Shown one piece after another: positions 25,119-37,450 of a stretch of 64,000 nucleotides of DNA (positions are counted from its first letter, which is position 1; every line of letters starts with the position of its first letter). Location: contig NC_061126.1 in assembly GCF_905220365.1 (NCBI RefSeq), positions 12,586,001 to 12,650,000 of the forward strand. The letters run 5' to 3'. The notes under the pieces are model-generated. The model was not told where the DNA came from. It saw only the letters and a program-made list of their open reading frames with translations, and ran no database searches. The position numbers and the translations under genes were made by a program. The stretch comes from Vanessa cardui. Its lineage: Eukaryota > Arthropoda > Insecta > Lepidoptera > Nymphalidae.

Positions 25119-26259
25119 TAAAATTAAGTAGTGTTAATATGGTATAAATGACATCAACGGATGTGAAATGAAAATAAAATTTAGTTAAAATTATGTTTGT
25201 AATAACTGATATCTGTATATCTGCTTGAGAGTTGAAAGGTGGTCGCATATCATAACATTAAAAAAGACATATATTACTTATGGTATAGAATATTTATTCT
25301 GCTAGTTTAAAAGAAAAATTAACATAACAAAATTAACATGATTAACTGATTTTTGAAAATACAATGGTAAACAAATCTGTGATAAAATGTTATATCTAAT
25401 GACGAAATATTACTATTACATCTAAATTATTTTTTATTTTTAATCATTCTTTGTATTAAATTCGACAGAACTTTCAATAAAGTTCAAGGCAGATAATTAA
25501 CAAGAAGAATGTTATGCGGACAATATAATATATATAAATTTATATAACAATATAAATTTATCGAAGTAATATAATAATAATATTTTTTTTAAATTAACAT
25601 GGTTATTTTTTTTATTATTACAGTTATTAAATACGGAATCCAGTAATAAAATTATGCTAACCCTCGAAAAATAATACAAAAAAATATTCGCGAATCGATA
25701 CGGTGAGTTTCGTCTGTAAAACACGGGATCGAGTGTCGAGTGCACGTAAAATAAATATTACTAGACAATAGTTAGGGTGAAAGTGACAATAGGAGTTGTG
25801 ACCGGTGTTTACTCAGCAAACGTACGAGAAACGATGGAGTCCGATATGGACACTACTAACATTATCAACATCTAACTTCAATCTAGTGAACAAGACATTC
25901 GTTGATAAAGTCGAAATATTGAGTTCCAGCGAATAAAAACAAAAACATGGTATATATCCCGTTTTTAATAACTGTAATAATACAATAGTATTATTTTATA
26001 TGTTAAGGCACATTTACTATGTTTACTTAAGTTACATAAAATTTTAAATTTTACATGTGTGTTCCGTATATAAATAAAATGTTTGTTAAATGACTTTTAT
26101 AATTCTAATTAAATATAATCCCAAGTGTATAATAGCTAATAAAGACTCTCTTATATCGTAATTTTATTTATCTATTTATTTATTTATTAATTTCTTACAA
26201 AGTTTTATTAGAGCGCTTTCAATTAAGTAATAGCTTCAATTTATTAAATTAATATTACG
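25119..26259. other. E-F spacer, nothing recognised
   Basis: The sequence is AT-rich with simple TTTA runs near 26,165-26,195. I see no gene, RNA or mobile element that I can support. Confidence 0.4.
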
Positions 26260-26305
26260 AAATCGATATAACAAATAGTCTGCTCCTAATAAATAGGTAT
26301 CACAT
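26260..26305 (+). promoter_or_regulatory. Conserved upstream block of locus F
   Basis: GAAATCGATATAACAAATAG followed by CTAATAAATAGGTATCA lies 46-91 bp before the ATG. It aligns with the block of gene E with an insertion of about ten bases. Confidence 0.45.
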
Positions 26306-26350
26306 ATTATATTGTCACTCTTCGTAACAACCACCAACGTGTGTTACGAA

Positions 26351-27604
26351 ATGAAAAGGTTTTATAAGTATTTAACATACAAAGATCATGGGACTTTTTC
26401 ATTCAACGCTATTTGTGTATTAAGATTATTGTTCGGTCTTTACAACGATTTTTTTTCTTCAAAAGTTTTGTGTATAATAGCAAGGATATACTGTGTTACA
26501 TATTCTGTTCTATGTTTATCTTACTTGTATTGGAAATGTACTTTAGACAGGGAAATATTGTGGCGATTTCTGGTTGTTATGAATACGAATTACATTATCG
26601 TTATTTTAATTTCTCATTCAACGAAAGACCGTGGGTTTTTTAAATTCTGTTCCAATATTAATAACATAGACAAAATTATCGGATATAAAGGCAAATTAGA
26701 CGTAAAAGTTACGTTCACGATAGCGTCATGTTGCCTCGTGTTTAAGTATATAACAGAAATACTGTATCTATATAATGAACCAAGTTTCATGTCTATTTGG
26801 AGTTGGGTCGTCATATCATTTATAATAACGATCCACTTAACTCATGTGACTAAAATTGCAACGTTCGAATTATTTTGCACTAGAATTAAACATATAACGA
26901 AAGACTTGGAATCAAAATTGCTTAACCAAAGCTTGTCTAACGATGAAAAAATATTCACATTGAAAAGATTTTTGCACATTTACAAAAATATATTAGACAA
27001 CTTCAGCAACAATAATACATTTCTGAAGATCGAGGTAAAATAATTATTCACAAGATTCGCCTAAAAAATTTATTGATAAACAATTGTTTTAGAAGCTTTT
27101 TTGTTGTAATATTGCTTGCTAATGATTTTGTGTTATGCTTCGTTTCGATCTGTTGTAGTTTGCTAGGCTTTTTAGCTACTGTAACGTGTCACGATATTTC
27201 CACATTTTAATTTGGTATGTAATTCATTTGTATTTTAATTAAATTAATTTAATATAAACATTGCTTTCAGATGTTGATTGGTGTGATTTATACGTTTGCC
27301 AAAATAATATCATGTATAGACTATGGAATTGTTAAATATATTACAAACGTAAGTGATTTCAATGTTTTTATATATATATTTAAACTTTATCTATTCTCTT
27401 GCATTCCAAGAAAGTTAATGATTTATTTAATTAATAATGACATACTTTAATTCCAGAAGTCTTTATTTCTTACTTTGAATTACTCATTTGAAGCAATATT
27501 AGCTACAATATTGGTGTCATCGTCGGCTGTGATAGCAGAGATACTCTTTAATGAATATGATAAAATTAAATATATCTGTGGAAAAGTTTTGCTAAAATGC
27601 TCAG
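26351..27604 (+). pseudogene. Gustatory receptor locus F, exons 1-3 open, exon 4 not found
   Basis: Exons 26351-27034, 27271-27348 and 27457-27604 are open, with the standard phases and six predicted membrane segments. Exon 1 contains IKHITKDLE and exon 2 starts MLIGVIYTFAKII. I found no exon 4 (no RPPK..WH, no terminal TYhhhhhQF-like motif) between 27,605 and the next gene at 33,121, where retroelements have landed. Read-through after exon 3 adds about a dozen codons and then stops, giving a protein without the seventh helix. The start at 26,351 aligns with E; an upstream in-frame ATG at 26,312 lies within the conserved leader. It is either a truncated pseudogene or has an unrecognised distant exon. 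Confidence 0.7.
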
Positions 27605-28283
27605 GTAATGTAGTCATATATTGTCTGCACAATAATACTTTTTAATTCAATATGTTGTCATAAGGTCATTCAGATTGTTATCGAGGGTTGCTTAGTAGCA
27701 ATAGAACTATTCTGTAAAAATATCATCCGATAATGCGAGAAAGTTATGAATATTACGTGTCACTTACTGATAATTGAGAAATATTTTAAAGGAAACAAAA
27801 CCATTTTCAATACAAAAACCAAAAATTAAAATAGAAATGTAATTAGGTACACTAATTTTATTAAAAATGTAGGTATTTAAATATTATCTAAAATGCCGGC
27901 AGGTCTGTTAGTCGTGGCATTAATCTATATATCCAATATTTATATGCACCTTATTTGACTTCATGTCACACATTGAAATATATAGTTGTATGTTACACTG
28001 AAGGCACTTCGCTCGTACCAATTTTGCTGTAATATCCGATTATGAGTGTTTTTTACACACCCTTGGGTATAAGTACACTTGTATACTATTATATATTCTG
28101 CGCAGATTCCAGGTCTCTATTGAGAATGGCTACGTCGTCAAAATCGGTCAACTTGATATCTTTCTTCATCATCAGTGTCCGTAACAAAATTTAACCTATG
28201 TTAAATGATACGAAACTTAACAACACATTTAAAAAAAAATAGTTTTTTTTAACTTAAATATTTTAATAATGGAATTTGTCTTA
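27605..28283. other. Sequence after F exon 3, nothing recognised
   Basis: The position where exon 4 of F would be expected holds AT-rich sequence with no open frame of note and no receptor similarity. Confidence 0.4.
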
Positions 28284-28297
28284 GGTATACAATACAT

Positions 28298-28495
28298 CGT
28301 CACGGTAGCATGCGTAAGCGATCCCGTGGCGCCCGCCGAAAGACGGAGAGAGTACCGCTGGTTTTTTAGTGGGTAAACCCGGTGGTCCTGGGTGCACTCG
28401 GCGTCCAGGATACCGGGGAGTCCCACACCCCCCCCCCACTTCCATCACGTGGGGGAAGCGCGTAAAGCGTTTTTCCAGCGAAAAAAAAAACAAAA
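28298..28495 (+). mobile_element. 198-bp retroposed LINE 3' end with perfect 14-bp target duplication
   Basis: The GC-rich insert ends CCAGCGAAAAAAAAAACAAAA. It is bounded by identical GGTATACAATACAT copies at 28,284-28,297 and 28,496-28,509. It shares the TTTTAGTGGGTA piece with the 15,843-16,258 element. It has no coding capacity. Confidence 0.8.
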
Positions 28496-28599
28496 GGTAT
28501 ACAATACATATAAAAATGTTTTGTTATTAATATTACTGTGTCCCGGTTTTGCGCGGATAAGCAGAATAAGCTACGCAATGTATATATTCGAGAAAATTC

Positions 28600-29200
28600 C
28601 TGCACATTTTCGTGCCTCCAGGTCTTATAGTACGAAAAGCTGCATTATCCTTCAGTTTTAAATCAAATATTCCCCAATTGGTTATTAAGTCCTTTGATAA
28701 TGCTCTTTATTCCTCTGTGACGATGGATCGGAATTGTGATTATATGAAGCAACTGCTGCCTAAAACCTGCGGTTGTGTTTTGCTAGTGGTTGGGCAGAGC
28801 TCAAGTTATGGAGCGAAAGTAATCTCGCCTCCCATTCCGCAATCTCGCTAGTGCGTACAGTATCACAAATTCATCCCGACTTACCATCTTCTTCAGGGCC
28901 ATTTATTAAGAATTACATTCTATTTTTAATGTCCCGGTTGTTGAGGATGTATGGGGGCCGAGTCAACATCTTCATGGCTTGTGCCAAGCCAGAACAGCAC
29001 TTTCTTGACCATGAAAGTCTCACAGAAAGTGACTTTGACCCTTCAAGTCGATCCCCAGCGGAGTCTCAACGACTCAAATGCTTACAAGGACAATTCCTAT
29101 CCAACTTCATGGACCACTATTGCCCCTCCAAAATCCACGTGTAGCAGGCTCATTTACCCTAAGCTCGTTGGGCCAGTCGGAGTTTAAATAAATATTTTTA
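28600..29200. repeat. Fossil R1-like retroelement region upstream of G
   Basis: Parts (TTCATGGACCACTATTGCCC; GTGTAGCAGGCT) resemble 36,840-36,950 upstream of H, where minus-strand R1-like reverse transcriptase pieces are still readable. It is strongly decayed. It is included because the shared relic marks the G-H duplication. Confidence 0.45.
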
Positions 29201-29751
29201 GGGAGATCGGAGAACTTGACTGTACCGACGGAAATAGGTTCTGTGTGACTCTCCTCAGTGATTATAATTTGTTTGATTTTATTCAGATAGATCGTCCATA
29301 AAGTATGGACACCCAAAAGGATCCTTAGTAAATCCCTCGACGAGTTCGTTCCAGGATTTCTTTTGGCGACGGAGATCTTGACTTGAAGTACAAAATTGGC
29401 TTTCCGTATTATTAACAATAATAATAAAGCAACCAAACCACGAAACAGCAAAGAACTAGACTAAACTGAACCGTATTTAATATATTGAACTACATCAAAG
29501 AGAGAGAGGGATGTAAGGGGGCGCAAACTACACCTTAGTGCCCCAAGCCAACCTCACCTGCCCGTGGTGCATCCTGCCGACCAGCAAACGAGGCTCTGGC
29601 GACCGACTGATGGCGGTATAACCATCAACATAATAGGCGTAGCTAAATACCACAGGCCGGTGACGGGCAGCAGCGTCACCGGTGCGAGAAGCTACGCCCT
29701 GCGATCGCCAACCCGCCTGCCCAGCGTGGCGATTATGGGCACAACCTCCAC

Positions 29752-31461
29752 ATGCAGCACACACGCAAGCCACGGCCCCCAGTTCCCGGCATCCCCGCTA
29801 TTCCTCGTCATGGTGGCGACGATGGTAACGGCGGGACGGGGGGTGCCAAGAATCACCGGGCTACGGGAGGCCACCACAACCGACTGACCCTTGCGACGTA
29901 CAACGGATGCACGCTACGGCTTGACTCGCATCTAGCGCAACTTGAGGTAGAACTTGGGAAAATTAGGTGGCACATATTAGGGCTATGTGAAGTCCGTAGA
30001 GAGGGAGAGGACACCGTAACCCTCGAATCAGGCCACCTAATGTACTTCCGAGAGGGTGACCAACAATCCCAAGGTGGCGTTGGGTTTCTGGTAAATAAGT
30101 CCCTAGTTGACAACGTGGTGGAAATCTCCAGTGTGTCGAACAGGGTAGCGTACCTCATTATAAAGCTCACCGAGAGGTACAGCCTCAAGGTGGTGCAAGC
30201 GTACGCACCGACCTCGACACACTCGGACGATGAAGTGGAAGAATTATTCGATGACATATCGAGGGCCCTCCACTTCACCACGAAAACCCACTACAACGTT
30301 GTCATGGGGGACTTCAACGCTAAAGTGGGAGTACAGATCTGCAGCGAATCGGTAGTAGGACCCTATGGATTTGGAAGCAGGAATCATAGGGGGCAAATGC
30401 TTGTCAACTTCCTCGAACGGGAGGGGCTCTTCTTGATGAACTCCTTCTTCAAGAAGCAGCCGCAAAGGAAGTGGACGTGGCAAAGCCCCGACACTATGAC
30501 GAAAAACGAGATCGACTTCATAATGACGGACAAGAAGCATATATTCAGAGACGTCTCAGTGATTAACAGGTTCAATACCGGTAGTGATCACCGACTCCTC
30601 CGAGGCTCTCTGAATGTCAATTTTAAGGCCGAGCGCGCCCGTCTGATGAAGTCCACGCTCCGACCAAAGCTGCTCCAAACCATTGCGGGATCTGAAACAT
30701 TCCAGTCAATCCTGGAGAACCGATTTGCTGCCGTGGAAACCACAACGGACGTAAACCAGAACCTCGAAAATGTAGTTCGAATTCTCAGGGAAGAAGGCAC
30801 GAGATATTGTGGCATGCAGCGTAAGGGCAGGAAGTCGAACCTTTCGGAAGAGACTTTGGGGCTCATGAAGAAACGACGTGAAAACCCACCTGTCACTTCG
30901 TCAGAGAAACGGCAATTAAACCAAGAGATCAGCAGGCGCGTACGACACGACCTCCGGTGCTCCAATACTCTTGCAATAGAAAGAGCTATTGAGCAGAATC
31001 GGGGGTCTAAGGTGTTCGTACAATCTCTTGGAAGGAGCCACCTGACGAAGTTGACCACAGCAAGTGGAGAAGTCGTTTCTTCTAAGCCGGCAGTACTTTC
31101 GGAAGTAGAGGACTTCTACGGCCGGTTATACGCATCGCATGCATCTCGACCTGATCCCGAAAATGAGGATCCTAGAGCTACATTAACACGCCATTTCTCC
31201 GAAGACCTGCCTGAAGTCAGTATTGGCGAAATCGAGACTGCTCTTGGACAGCTTAAAAATGGAAAAGCCCCTGGAGAGGACGGCGTTACCACAGAGCTAT
31301 TAAAAGCGGGAGGTAAACCGGTACTTCAGACGCTTTTTAACTCTGTCCTCTTTGAAGGGAGAACTCCGGAGGCGTGGAGTAGGAGTGTGGTCGTCCTGTT
31401 GTTCAAAAAGGGAGACAAAACCCTGCCATACAGTGCGGCAGATTATACAGAAGTCCCATGA
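29752..31461 (+). pseudogene. RTE endonuclease and N-terminal reverse transcriptase frame
   Basis: This 569-codon frame holds the complete endonuclease and the start of the reverse transcriptase (GKAPGEDGVTTELLKAGG, VVVLLFKKGDKT). After GDKT it jumps to CHTVRQ-equivalent sequence in another frame and ends at a stop after YTEVP. The lost piece would hold the RPISLL and GFR boxes usual in this family. It is a broken part of the element at 29,506-32,571. Confidence 0.85.
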
Positions 31462-32557
31462 GTATAATCGGCCCCTGTGTCTTGCATTCGTGGACTATGA
31501 GAAGGCCTTTGACTCGGTTGAAATCTGGGCTGTTCTGGAGTCCCTGCAGCGTTGCCAAGTTGATTGGCGATACATCCAAGTGATGAGATGTCTCTACGAA
31601 GCTGCCACTATGTCCATCCGAGTACAGAATCTGCAAACAAATCCCATACCATTGCATCGAGGAGTGAGACAAGGGGACGTTATTTCCCCCAAATTGTTCA
31701 CTAATGCAATGGAGTATATGTTCAAGACGCTGAACTGGAAAGGACGTGGCATTAACATCAATGGCGAATACATCTCTCACTTGAGATTCGCAGACGACAT
31801 CGTCATCGTGGCAGAAACGCTGCAGGACCTACAACAAATGCTGAACGAGCTGGCTGATTCTTCTATGCGTATCGGCCTACGGATGAACTTGGATAAAACC
31901 AAGGTCATGTTCAATGAACATGTTCTACCGGAACCGACTACGATACACGGTACCGTTCTCGAAGTTGTTCAAAAATATGTCTACCTCGGGCAGACTCTTC
32001 GATTAGGTAGAAACAACCTTGAGGACGAGGTGAATAGAAGAATTCAGCTGGGTTGGGCAGCGTTTGGGAAGTTACGTCGAATCCTAACATCGTCGATCCC
32101 ACAGTGCCTTAAGACGAAAGTCTTCAATCAGTGCGTCCTACCCGTCATGACATACGGAGCCGAAACGTGGACACTCACGACAAGGCTGGTCCACCAACTT
32201 AAAGTCGCTCAGCGTGCTATGGAAAGGGCTATGCTCGGCGTTTCTTTGAGGGATCGCATCAGAAATGAGGTGATCCGTCAAAGAACCAAAGTCATCGACA
32301 TAGCCCACCGGATTAGTAAGCTGAAGTGGCAGTGGGCTGGTCATATTTGTCGTAGAACCGACAACCGTTGGGGAAAACGTGTTCTAGAGTGGAGACCGCG
32401 TCTCGGCAAACGTAGTGTAGGACGTCCTCAGGCACGGTGGAGTGACGATATACGCAAGGCGGCAGGCAGGAGCTGGATGCGAGTAGCCGGAGAAAGACCA
32501 CAGTGGCGTGCACTGGGAGAGGCCTATGTCCAACAGTGGACAAAAATAGGCTGTTGA
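31425..32557 (+). pseudogene. RTE reverse transcriptase core and C-terminal frame
   Basis: From about 31,425 the frame reads HTVRQIIQKSHEYNRPLC, then DYEKAFDSVE (first catalytic Asp), the GVRQGD turn, the FADD box near 31,787-31,798, and the C-terminal part with RWSDDIRKAAG before TGTTGA. All reverse transcriptase boxes from the first Asp on are intact. It lies in a different frame from the upstream part because of the deletion. There is no promoter of its own. Confidence 0.85.
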
Positions 32558-33010
32558 TGATGATGATGATGAAAGAGAGCTTAACTTACATTGTAACATC
32601 TTAGGGAGTTTTAAATCTGTGAAATCTATTGTTTTTTTTTTTGTTTGTGTTTGCATTATTTTAATCATACGGTTTTACAGACTGTAGTTCACCAACTTAG
32701 CTTAACGATTTCTTGTTAAAAATATTTTAGCTGTACTTTTTCACAACAACAAGCAAAAAGCAGACAAAAATTCTAAATATTATATTTTTGTCGTCTATTG
32801 CGTTACTAAATATCCCCAATGCTCGTTTGTCTCACATAATATCTACCATGTAAAAAATTATGATCAGTTACGATTTTTTTAGTTGTATAGACAGAAGATG
32901 ATTAATTTTATGTATTTCTTTTTTATAAATAGTTTAGTTACATTATTTAAATAGAAACGACCTATAAGCACTTCCAAGAATTACCATAAATTAAGTAATA
33001 GTCCAGCAAC

Positions 33011-33050
33011 CAAATCGATACAAGCACTTAAACAAATGAATATAAAATCA
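33011..33050 (+). promoter_or_regulatory. Conserved upstream block of gene G
   Basis: CAAATCGATACAAGCACTTA then AACAAATGAATATAAAATC lies 71-110 bp before the ATG. The block of I is nearly identical and that of H differs by one base in the CGATAC core. Confidence 0.5.
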
Positions 33051-33120
33051 CAAATAAAAGTTGTGATGTAAATATTAACATTCTTCAAGTCAATCTCTTG
33101 AGTGAATGAAGAAATTCAAA

Positions 33121-36100
33121 ATGATTCAATTATTTTCAAAACAAAACGTTAATGGAGCATTTTCTTTTAACGCGATCTTGTTAGTAAGATTACTGTTCGG
33201 TTATTATCATGACTTATTCTCATCGAAAATAGTGTGTGCGTTGGCAAAGATTTATTGTTTTATATATTTTCTTGGATCTTCAACATACACGATTTGGTTT
33301 TTATATGACGGCAAAGGAATACAAGCAGCAATCAAATTTATATTTTTGATGTGTGTTCAATTTATTTCTGTTATTTTAATTTCAACTTTCACAAAAAGTG
33401 ACGCATTCAATAAATTTTGTGACAATCTTAAAATCATAGATAAAATAATCGGATTAAAAATAAATTTCAAAATAAACATAACTACTACGTTAACTATTTC
33501 TTGCATTATCATTAGGTATTTGCCAGCTATACGGTTTGTTTATTATAATCCAAAATCCTGGAATATGTATGCTTGTATATTGCTAACCAATACAACAACT
33601 ATTCACCTAAGTCATGTGAAAAGGACGGCTATGTTTGAATTGGTTTTATATAGAATAAAATATATCACCAGAGAATTGGAAAATAAATGTTACTGTGGAA
33701 GTCTTTCTACTGTAGAAAAAATATTTAGGTTAAGACGAATTTTGTTTGCTTATAAACATATTTTAGACAACTTCAGCAAAAATAATGAGGCTTTGAAATT
33801 TGAGGTAAGGTTCGATTTTAAAATTTTATTGTATATTGTATCATGATCATAGTATACTCTTAAATGATTGTAGTATATAGCAAAGTGAAGTAATTTTAGC
33901 ACAAGCTTAAACTAGCTTTTTGGGGTTCCTCGTTAGTAAAATAGGCTTGAAGGTTTCCGAACCATTTGATCTTTTGTTTTATAATATTGTTCTCTACTAG
34001 TCAATAAAGTTTGTTTTATTCCTTTCAATCTTCGTAATAATACACTAATAAAATTTTTAACCATTCATAATCATAAATATTTTTCAGATGTTTATTCATT
34101 TGATTTTTACATTCGTGAGAATAATCATCTCCATACATTTTGGAGTTACAGTGTATATTACGGACGTGAGTAAATTTTACTATGAAAAATTGTAATGTTT
34201 TATCCTTCAAGTGGACGCGCGATGTCGATTAAACTGTGCTTATTACACGTCGTTCATAACATTATTATTACTCGTCACATGTTCTATTTTCTTTATTTTC
34301 TCGTTTCTATGTTCAAGTAGGCTGTCCTTTTATTATGGTTAGCGTTATCCAGCGCTGGCCACGCTCCTCTTCCTTCGCAGAACTCAATTGTTTAAGTCGT
34401 AGGCATTGAAAGAGCTCTGTCTTTCGTCTAAAGGATATGATCTACGTGATATAATATTGTTTTCGGCTTCAACGTCACCTGATGTTGTTGTATTAAGCTG
34501 GTATTACTGTGTGTTTTTTTTATATAAAATAGCTCATACCGACAAACCGATACAAAGTATAATAGTCGAAGAATTACTACGAAAGGATGAAAGAAAGAGT
34601 GAACTAGAGCTCAGCGATCAAGGCTCAGAAGCTTCTGATTATATAGGTATCAATACATCAGAGGGAATTAGAAGTGTTTACGGGCATTAGGCATTAAATT
34701 GACAAAAGAGTACGTTTAAAGAAGAGCAACGATGGTATGCTTTCCAATAAAACTTAAAAGAAAAGGGAGCATTTTAATATCTTAGGCGAAGGCGCTGTTG
34801 ATATTAAAGCAGGCAGACAGATGCAGAATAAGCTGCGAGCTGTGTCCAGCAACAAAAGAAGGCAAAAGAAAACACATGGTCATCGTTCAGGAGAAATATG
34901 TATTTGTAGACGTCACACTAAAATCATTTGCAATTAATATTATTTGGACGAAACAGATTTTGATGAAAACTAAACAAAGTTTGAATAATATTTTATTATT
35001 ATTTTGTGATTTTTACTAGATATATAAAAATTAGGATGTGGCATGTAAATAGATTTTATATTTCTGAATCGTTTTAGGATCCAAAGAATATTTGTCATTT
35101 TACGTGATTCTTTTATTTTTTCTCTAATTATAATTAAATACAACGGTGACATATCTGTGCACAAAAAAGAATTGTATGATTAGTGCTTTATTTCTCTGAT
35201 CTGACAGGATATATCCTGTAGGTCTTTTCGATTACACGCTACCGCTGACATTATAAATGACCGCATGCTCACTTGAAGGTTAAAAATTAGCTATTCTTGA
35301 TAATTTGAATTTATGTTTATTAACAATAAATAAATTGTGAAATTTTTAGAAAGCTATAGAACTAACATTGAGTCTAACAATTGAAGCAATCATAGCTACA
35401 ACATTGATGTCATTATCCGCTCTGATAGCGGAGATGATTTTAAACGAATACCATAAACTTAAAGAAATATGTGGAAATCTTTTACTGTCATGTAGAGGTA
35501 ATGTGTATTGGTATATTGTAGCAATAATTTATTTTCTAACGAATTATGAAGCCAATCTCTAAGAGCAGTCATCTGCGCAGAAGCTATAGTACAAGTTGTT
35601 ATTTTTTGTGAACATTAATTCAACTCAACTGGCTCTCCAGTTAGTAGTAGTAGTCAGATTATGTAACATTGCTTCAACTCAGGGAGATGACTTTAAATTA
35701 GCCACGATGACCCACGCGTTCATTCTTTCCGAGATTTAGAAGCGTAACATTTTACTATCTTGACATTGAATTTAATAGCGATTTTTCATAGTCGAGAATT
35801 GATTTATGAATAGATATTTAAGTGTTACAGGTCCCGGTATCATGTATTTGGTTGCATTTTCTTGTCAATAATATATATCTTTTTGTACAAAGCAATAGTA
35901 ATAAAACTCATTAGTAATTTATGTTTATGAACAAATATGTTACAGTAAACTATATCGACGCGTAATTTTGATGGTTTATAGAGAACTTTTCTCAAATATT
36001 TTGATATGTAATGCGTCGTTAAAAACGAAAATGTAACTTAATTATTTAGTTACACGTTGTCTGTTTTTAGAACAAGAAATTACGTAAGAGCGATAATTGA

Positions 36101-36284
36101 ATATTATTTTCTATTTACAGATGACAATTTTCGTGATATGATCTACGAAGCTCTTGAATACTTGGAAACACGTCCACCAAAATATATGATTTGGCATATA
36201 TTTCCTATAGATATTAATTTAGTCACAGGACTGATAGAACTATCTACAACATATATAATTATTCTTTTACAATTTAGATATTGA
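33121..36284 (+). CDS. Gustatory receptor gene G, intact, 357 aa, four exons
   Basis: Exons are 33121-33804, 34088-34165, 35350-35497 and 36121-36284, all GT-AG, with phases 0, 0 and 1. The N-terminus MIQLFSKQNVNGAFSFN aligns with H and I; an in-frame ATG at 33,106 exists but is not shared, so 33,121 is preferred. Exon 1 has four membrane segments with LSHVKRTAMFELVLYRIKY; exon 2 starts MFIHLIFTFVRIIIS; exon 4 has RPPKYMIWHIFPIDINLVTG and ends TYIIILLQF RY, the full TYhhhhhQF signature. Intron 2 is about 1.2 kb, against about 100 bp in H and I, because of an insertion. Gene G is the first of a three-gene subgroup. It is a predicted chemoreceptor channel subunit; ligand unknown. Confidence 0.87.
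34200..35280. other. Insertion in intron 2 of gene G, possible degenerate DNA transposon
   Basis: H and I have only about 100 bp here. The insert contains an acidic open piece (about 34,540-34,690: EELLRKDERKSELELSDQGS) and, on the same strand, a cysteine-containing piece near 34,810-34,930 (RCRISCELC, and in another frame EKYVCRRHTKIIC). That order loosely recalls the acidic N-terminus and the Cys-rich C-terminus of piggyBac transposases, but no catalytic domain or TTAA-flanked ends are evident. The identity is a guess. Confidence 0.25.
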
Positions 36285-36680
36285 TTTTGTCAAATGTAAT
36301 TATTTTGTGTAGTTACTTGTAATCTCAAATCGTTATCCATACCTACTGTAAAATATTTTTAACATGTTCACAGAATTGATATAATTATGCACTTTAATAA
36401 ACTGATAGAAAATGAAATATTATAATTTCTCATAACAATCGCTTGAGTGCTTTAATACATTAATATTGTTAAAAATATTAAAAGCCAAAAAAATCGAAAG
36501 GTTTCTTATAAATTATATACATATTAAATATTGTACTTTCATTAAATTTCCTAGCTATAACTGAATTCAAAGGAATATACGAATATAATTATTTCTGTCC
36601 ATCGTCAATCCGCTGTGATTTATAAAGAATAATATAATGTTATAGAATAATATATTTAATAATTATAAAGTTTAAATATA
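36285..36680. repeat. 3' flank of gene G shared with H and I
   Basis: No gene is visible. AATTATGCACTT and TAATATTGTTAAAAATATTA pieces recur after H (about 46,700-46,810) and I (about 53,630-53,740), so the flank belongs to the duplicated block. Confidence 0.6.
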
Positions 36681-36689
36681 ATGGAGTGG

Positions 36690-37450
36690 TACCCTATAAC
36701 TGTCCCTGTGCTTCAATTGAGAAGTATGCTTGAATGCTGTTCTGTCCCAGACACTACCGTCATCCACATCCATTCGACCAATATATGGTCCTATAAACTC
36801 CTTCTGGGCCATGATAATCTTAGAGAAAGAAAATCTCCGAGTCGATTCCCAGTGGAGCATCACTCCTACAAATATTGGCAAGGCCCCTGCCAACCTCATG
36901 GACCAATATTTGCTTCCTCAAAATTCATGTGTAGCAAGCTTTCAAAGTATGTTGGATAACGTCACGAACCATCAGGCCAAAACTCGACTCCGATCTTACC
37001 GAAGCCGATGGCTTCAAGCACGTCACGGTCGGTTAGATCTTTATATATGTAATCAAAGTGTCGTCTGTATAGTAAACGACCTTGATACCTTCAGGGAAAT
37101 GAAGCACAGGAATGAGTCCTACGCGAAGTTCTAGAAGTTCAGAGGTCCTAAAATCGATCCTTGCGGGACCCCGCAGGATATCTATATTTCGAGTCTTCGT
37201 ACCACCTTGTTCCAAGAACAAATGTACCTATACACTACAACCGACGACAATCGACTGCGGGTAGGCACACGATGGTATAGAATGACCCTCCTAATTGTGT
37301 CCCAGGGTAACATGTTGAATGCGCTGACGTTATTGAATCTTATAAGTAACGCCTCGCCACCATGCCCACTGCTTATGTTTAGGCGTCTGTGATCTCTACT
37401 CGGAGCAACAAATTGACTTTTCGGGACGGCTCGCAAGACTCCGTTTTTTG
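36690..37450 (-). mobile_element. Fossil R1-type LINE reverse transcriptase fragment
   Basis: On the minus strand, short frames carry FNMLPWDTIRRVILYHRVP (about 37,330), a GVPQGSILGP-like turn (about 37,170) and YYTDDTLIT (about 37,050), where the family has a YADD box. Frameshifts separate them. R1-clade elements show this order. Diverged pieces of the same relic lie upstream of G (28.6-29.2 kb) and I (about 47.0-47.5 kb). Confidence 0.65.

Larger units (their letters stand above)
29506..32571 (+). mobile_element. RTE-type LINE, near full length with internal deletion
   Basis: The insert is bounded by AAAGAGAG at 29,498-29,505 and 32,572-32,579. The equivalent spot upstream of H reads CATCAAAGAGAGCTCAACTT, an empty site. 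The 3' end is a run of TGA units, typical of RTE elements. The coding region runs from an apurinic-type endonuclease (LATYNGCTLR, CEVRR, VVMGDFNAKVG, SDHRLLRGSLN) to reverse transcriptase (FVDYEKAFDSVE, GVRQGDVISPKLF, FADDIVIVAE, LDKTKVMFN). A deletion at about 31,420 removes the region just after FKKGDKT and shifts the frame, so this copy cannot make the full enzyme. Confidence 0.88.

Noticed and set aside
29752..31461. A host endonuclease-like gene
   Set aside because: The frame leads into reverse transcriptase boxes, ends in a TGA-repeat tail and is bounded by target copies; it is a retrotransposon.
36057..36120. Open frame extending exon 4 of gene G upstream
   Set aside because: A TATTTACAG acceptor ends at 36,120 and matches exon 4 of every other copy; the upstream part is intron.
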